A stretch of DNA of 64,000 nt from Kordiimonas gwangyangensis DSM 19435 = JCM 12864. GTDB taxonomy: Bacteria; Pseudomonadota; Alphaproteobacteria; Sphingomonadales; Kordiimonadaceae. The translations under genes and the position numbers were made by a program. The DNA is taken from assembly GCF_000375545.1 (NCBI RefSeq), contig NZ_AQXF01000004.1, positions 361,149 through 425,148 of the forward strand, read 5' to 3'. Every line of letters starts with the position of its first letter. The first letter of the stretch is position 1. Of the stretch, positions 61,043 through 64,000 are shown in pieces. Under the pieces are notes generated by a model. That model was not told the DNA's origin. It worked only from the letters and a program-made list of their open reading frames with translations, and searched no databases.

Positions 61043-62196
61043 TGCCAAACGCGCTCCATACCACTACTGAGGAAGCAATGGCATGGCTGCTGGGGCACGC
61101 GTGCCCGCTTTGGTTCGGCGTCGGTATAGATGCCGGGGGCGGCTATCCTCATGACCAACTTGACGTAACATTGCTGCCAGCCACGGATTATGTACGCACC
61201 CGCGTTGTAGCGCGGCAGATTTATTCCGTATTGAAATGCCGCATGCTCGCAGGTGATGCAGACAAGTGGCAATCAGTGCTTTCGGGACTGAAGCGATACC
61301 TTCTGGAAGAGTGCCGTAATGAAGACGGTACATTCTGTTTTCAGAGCTGGCCTGCGAGCGGCCGCCGCGACACGGTGGTCGACAATTATGATCAGGCCTT
61401 TGCGCTCTATGCCCTTGCGCTCCTGAACGCTGCTGAGCCTGACACGGTTCTTAGAAGATATGCGCAGGACCTTCTGCGCCGTCTTCATGAGATCCGCGGC
61501 GCCGAGCCGTATGGCTTCCATGAAAATGACGAGCGCAGTGGCAATTTGCTCACGAACCCCCACATGCACATGTTTGAAGCCTTGCTGGCGTGGGCTGAAA
61601 GTGATGTGGATGGGATATGGCGCCGTGAGCTAGATGGGTTGGCGGCACTGTTTTTTGAGCGCCTTTACAATGCCGAGAATGGTTTTGTGACTGAGTGTTT
61701 CGACACAGGCTGGATGCCTGCAACAGGCATGCGCGGTGACGTGGTGGAGCCTGGACACCAGTTTGAATGGGCGACGCTTATGGGCAGGTATTTCACCTTG
61801 ACCGGTAGCGCACGGCTGGATCTCGGTGATTTTTACCGACGTGCTCTTAAAGCCGGTGTGCCTGATGGTGGCTCGTTTGTACGCAGCGCGCTGAATACGA
61901 AAGGCGACTGTACCGACGCGCGCGCAAGGCTTTGGCCGCATACCGAATGGTTGAAGGCTGCACTGATGATGGCGCGGCGGGATGCAGGCAATCGCGCAGC
62001 TTATGAGGCAGATGCCCTAAGGGCTTGGCAGGGGCTGAAATCCTTCCTGAATCATGAAGTAGCGGGGCTTTGGTACGACTGGCGGGCGCCGGATGGTAGT
62101 TTTACTCATGAACCCGCGCGGGCCAGCAGCATGTATCACATTGTTGGTGCGATAGAGGCGATGGCGGCCTACCAGAGCCGGGGAGGTGATCGGTGA
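61042..62196 (+). CDS. AGE-superfamily epimerase/isomerase (N-acylglucosamine 2-epimerase-like)
   Basis: A 384-residue (alpha/alpha)6-barrel protein. Key blocks NPHMHMFEALLAW, EPGHQFEWATL, LWPHTEWLKAAL and SSMYHIVGAIEAM match the AGE/YihS superfamily. The catalytic His residues (HMHMFE, GHQFEW, YHIVG) are present. Members epimerise at C2 or interconvert aldoses and ketoses. In this operon it might supply the ketose or aldose that feeds heptose synthesis. The start is the ATG at 61042 in the TGATG junction; a TTG one codon earlier is less likely. It is coupled to the next gene by a GTGA overlap. Confidence 0.85.
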   Translation: MPNALHTTTEEAMAWLLGHACPLWFGVGIDAGGGYPHDQLDVTLLPATDYVRTRVVARQIYSVLKCRMLAGDADKWQSVLSGLKRYLLEECRNEDGTFCFQSWPASGRRDTVVDNYDQAFALYALALLNAAEPDTVLRRYAQDLLRRLHEIRGAEPYGFHENDERSGNLLTNPHMHMFEALLAWAESDVDGIWRRELDGLAALFFERLYNAENGFVTECFDTGWMPATGMRGDVVEPGHQFEWATLMGRYFTLTGSARLDLGDFYRRALKAGVPDGGSFVRSALNTKGDCTDARARLWPHTEWLKAALMMARRDAGNRAAYEADALRAWQGLKSFLNHEVAGLWYDWRAPDGSFTHEPARASSMYHIVGAIEAMAAYQSRGGDR

Positions 62197-63461
62197 GTTT
62201 GGCGACGCGGACACGGCAGGCAGCAGTCCTGGTCGGCGGCAAAGGTACGAGGCTTGGCGCTTTGACCCGTGCGACGCCGAAACCCTTGATGGAAATTCGC
62301 CCCGGGGTGGTTTTCCTGGATATTCTTTTGCAGGAGCTGATACGCCAAGGCTTTGACGATATTATTCTGCTTGCCGGTTACCTCGGCGAGCAGCTGTGTG
62401 CGCGCTACGCGCAGAAATTTAGCGATCAGGCGCAAATCCGTGTCGTGATCGAAGACCAGCCGCTTGGCACAGCCGGTGCGGTGCGTAATGCGGCTTCCCT
62501 TCTTGGCGAGCATTTCCTGCTCCTGAACGGGGACACGTTTTTCTCCTTCAACTATCGCGCACTGGAACGGCAACTGACACATTCCTCGGACGCAGATATT
62601 GCTATGGCACTATGCCATGTCGACGACTGTCGCCGCTATGGCAGCGTTATGCTGGACGGTGAAACGGTATTGGGTTTCCGCGAGAAAGCAGACGTGGGCA
62701 CCAGCGATACCGTGACTGACGGCTGGATCAACGCTGGGGCTTATTTCTGCAGCCGCCGGGTGCTCGATATGGTGGCTGAAGGTGAGAATGTCTCCCTTGA
62801 GACCGCCTTAATGCCGGCGCTGGTGGCCAAGCGTCGTGTGCTCGCAACTGGTGGGCATGGCTATTTCATCGATATCGGCCTGCCCGAAACCCTTGAGCGC
62901 TGCCAAAGGGAATATGATGCTATTGTCCGGCGCCCGGCGCTGTTTCTGGACCGTGACGGCACCATCAATATCGATAAGGGTTACACTCATAGGGCCGAAG
63001 ATTTCGTGACCATACCGGGTGCCATGGCACTTATCCGCTACTTCTGTGATGCAGGGTGGCATGTGTTTATTGTCACCAACCAAGCGGGTATTGCCAAAGG
63101 GCACTATCAGCTCACCGATATGGAAAATTTCCATGAACATTTGAAAGACTATAGCGTCTCTAATGCTGGCGCTTTCATTCAGGATGTGCGTCACTGCCCA
63201 TATCACGCAGATGCCGTGGTGCCTGAGCTCAAGGTTGCTGATCACCCTGACCGCAAACCAAACCCGGGAATGATTGAAAGTCTTATTGCCGATTGGCCGG
63301 TGGATTTGGCCCGCTCCTTGCTAATTGGTGATATGCCGTCAGATATTGCTGCCGGTGAAGCTGCGGGTGTCAGGTCGCTGATGTTTGAAGGGGAAGATTT
63401 GTGGGTGTTTGCCAAAGAGGCTGGAGTTGTGACGGGGGAACGGCCTGATGTTTCTGACTAG
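62193..63461 (+). CDS. HddC-GmhB fusion: heptose-1-phosphate nucleotidyltransferase and HAD phosphatase
   Basis: A 422-residue two-domain enzyme. Residues about 1-240 form a sugar-phosphate nucleotidyltransferase (VLVGGKGTRLGALTRATPKPL, metal site LLNGDTFF, product site GWINAGAYF). Residues about 248-420 form a HAD phosphatase of the GmhB type (LFLDRDGTINIDKGY, VTNQAGIAKG, RKPNPGM, IGDMPSD). Together they would remove the 7-phosphate of a heptose bisphosphate and charge the 1-phosphate with GMP. The zinc loop of GmhB usually has a Cys-rich end; here CPYH is followed by His rather than a Cys pair. The GTG start overlaps the previous stop (GTGA). Confidence 0.88.
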   Translation: MSLATRTRQAAVLVGGKGTRLGALTRATPKPLMEIRPGVVFLDILLQELIRQGFDDIILLAGYLGEQLCARYAQKFSDQAQIRVVIEDQPLGTAGAVRNAASLLGEHFLLLNGDTFFSFNYRALERQLTHSSDADIAMALCHVDDCRRYGSVMLDGETVLGFREKADVGTSDTVTDGWINAGAYFCSRRVLDMVAEGENVSLETALMPALVAKRRVLATGGHGYFIDIGLPETLERCQREYDAIVRRPALFLDRDGTINIDKGYTHRAEDFVTIPGAMALIRYFCDAGWHVFIVTNQAGIAKGHYQLTDMENFHEHLKDYSVSNAGAFIQDVRHCPYHADAVVPELKVADHPDRKPNPGMIESLIADWPVDLARSLLIGDMPSDIAAGEAAGVRSLMFEGEDLWVFAKEAGVVTGERPDVSD

Positions 63462-64000
63462 AACACCCGTGCGGGTTAGCCTGTTCGGTGGCGGCACCGA
63501 CTACCCTGAATATTTTCAACGTCGGCCCGGCGCCGTTATCGGCATGACCATCAACCGCTATATCAATATTGCCGCCATTCGGCTGACCAATATCCAAGAG
63601 TATCGCTACCGTCTCAGCTATTCAAAGCTTGAGCTACCTAGTCGGGTGGAGGACATCAAACACCCAGTCGTGCGCGAGGTGTTGAAGTATTTTGGTTACG
63701 AGAAACCGCTTGATATCAGCGTGATGTCTGACTTGCCGGGCTCCGGTAGTGGCCTTGGTTCCTCGTCCGCATTTACCGTAGGCTTTCTCAAGCTTGTGCA
63801 TGCGCTGACAGATACACCTTCCACCAAGATCGATCTCGCGCGCACCGCAATCATGGTTGAGCGTGAGCTCCTAAAGGAAAATGTAGGGGTGCAGGACCAG
63901 TTGCACGCCTCCTTTGGCGGGATCAACCGGTTCGATTTTGGCGCGGACAGTATCCAGATCACCCCAATCCAGCTATCGGCAGACACTTTGATTGCTCTCA
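63448..64000 (+). CDS. hddA: GHMP kinase, HddA-like (3' end beyond window)
   Basis: The first 184 codons of a sugar kinase. The ATG at 63448 overlaps the fusion gene by 14 bases, with GGGGGAA upstream. The N terminus TRTPVRVSLFGGGTDYPEYF and the ATP loop PGSGSGLGSSSAF match D-glycero-alpha-D-manno-heptose 7-phosphate kinase HddA. It would phosphorylate C1 ahead of the fused phosphatase and nucleotidyltransferase. The remaining part lies outside, as should a GmhA-type isomerase gene if the pathway is complete. Confidence 0.9.
   Translation, partial: MFLTRTPVRVSLFGGGTDYPEYFQRRPGAVIGMTINRYINIAAIRLTNIQEYRYRLSYSKLELPSRVEDIKHPVVREVLKYFGYEKPLDISVMSDLPGSGSGLGSSSAFTVGFLKLVHALTDTPSTKIDLARTAIMVERELLKENVGVQDQLHASFGGINRFDFGADSIQITPIQLSADTLIAL

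Noticed and set aside
1-64000. CRISPR arrays, tRNA, rRNA, insertion sequences or phage genes
   Set aside because: No repeat-spacer pattern, cloverleaf-like segment, transposase or integrase motif was noticed; a tRNAscan or ISfinder run would settle it.

Overview
The window reads as about 64 kb of a chromosome from a free-living Gram-negative bacterium. It is GC-rich, densely packed and mixed-strand. The gene set suggests an alphaproteobacterium: an ECF sigma/FecR/TonB-receptor surface-signalling locus, a MipA/OmpV porin-like protein, a REC-DUF3369-HD-GYP regulator, a eukaryotic-type ornithine decarboxylase and a nonulosonate locus like those used for flagellin glycosylation. A marine order such as Kordiimonadales would fit, but that placement is inference from gene content. 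I see no rRNA, tRNA, CRISPR array, transposase or phage gene.

Layout. 1-9.1 kb: the end of an oligopeptidase B gene, a cupin gene with a near-perfect palindrome in front of it, an alpha/beta hydrolase plus DUF442-type phosphatase pair, an AlkA-like DNA glycosylase, a small unknown gene with a strongly self-complementary leader, a degenerate serine beta-lactamase-like membrane protein, a MipA/OmpV protein and a MATE exporter. 9.2-18.7 kb: peptide uptake and breakdown (OPT transporter with a small membrane partner, RidA, secreted amidohydrolase, Tat-exported M24 peptidase, POT-type transporter), plus a phospholipase D/cardiolipin-synthase-like enzyme and a methyltransferase. 18.9-24.4 kb: polysaccharide flippase, PAS protein, HD-GYP response regulator and histidine kinase. 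24.4-30.7 kb: an M49 dipeptidyl-peptidase-III-like protein, a secreted tricorn-type S41 protease, a cold-shock protein and MobA. 30.7-37.5 kb: an AT-rich leader, an ECF sigma factor, FecR, a TonB receptor with an STN domain, a LysR regulator and a secreted TonB C-terminal-domain protein. 37.7-47.9 kb: KefF/KefC, SulP anion transporter, glycosyltransferase, a second M24 peptidase, secreted chorismate mutase, histidine phosphatase, alpha/beta hydrolase and an HI0933-type flavoprotein. 48.1-51.9 kb: a four-gene nonulosonate locus (PseG-like, PseI-like, ATP-grasp, SpsF-like). 51.9-56.7 kb: ornithine decarboxylase, pseudouridine synthase, acetyltransferase and formate-tetrahydrofolate ligase. 56.8 kb to the end: a tightly overlapping sugar-nucleotide operon (fused glycosyltransferase, three short-chain epimerases/reductases, an AGE-type epimerase, an HddC-GmhB fusion and an HddA kinase cut by the window edge).

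How the parts fit. Two themes dominate. One is growth on peptides: at least seven peptidases or peptide transporters lie in the first 45 kb. The other is surface glycan synthesis: the pse-like locus should make a CMP-activated nine-carbon sugar, and the terminal operon should make a GDP-activated heptose that the epimerases then modify. The signals most worth following up are the PseG-like protein without its catalytic His, inside a compact four-gene nonulosonate cassette; a candidate intergenic small RNA with its own terminator at about 14.9-15.04 kb; the structured leader at 4.84-4.94 kb; and the chain of overlapping small ORFs in front of the ECF sigma factor.
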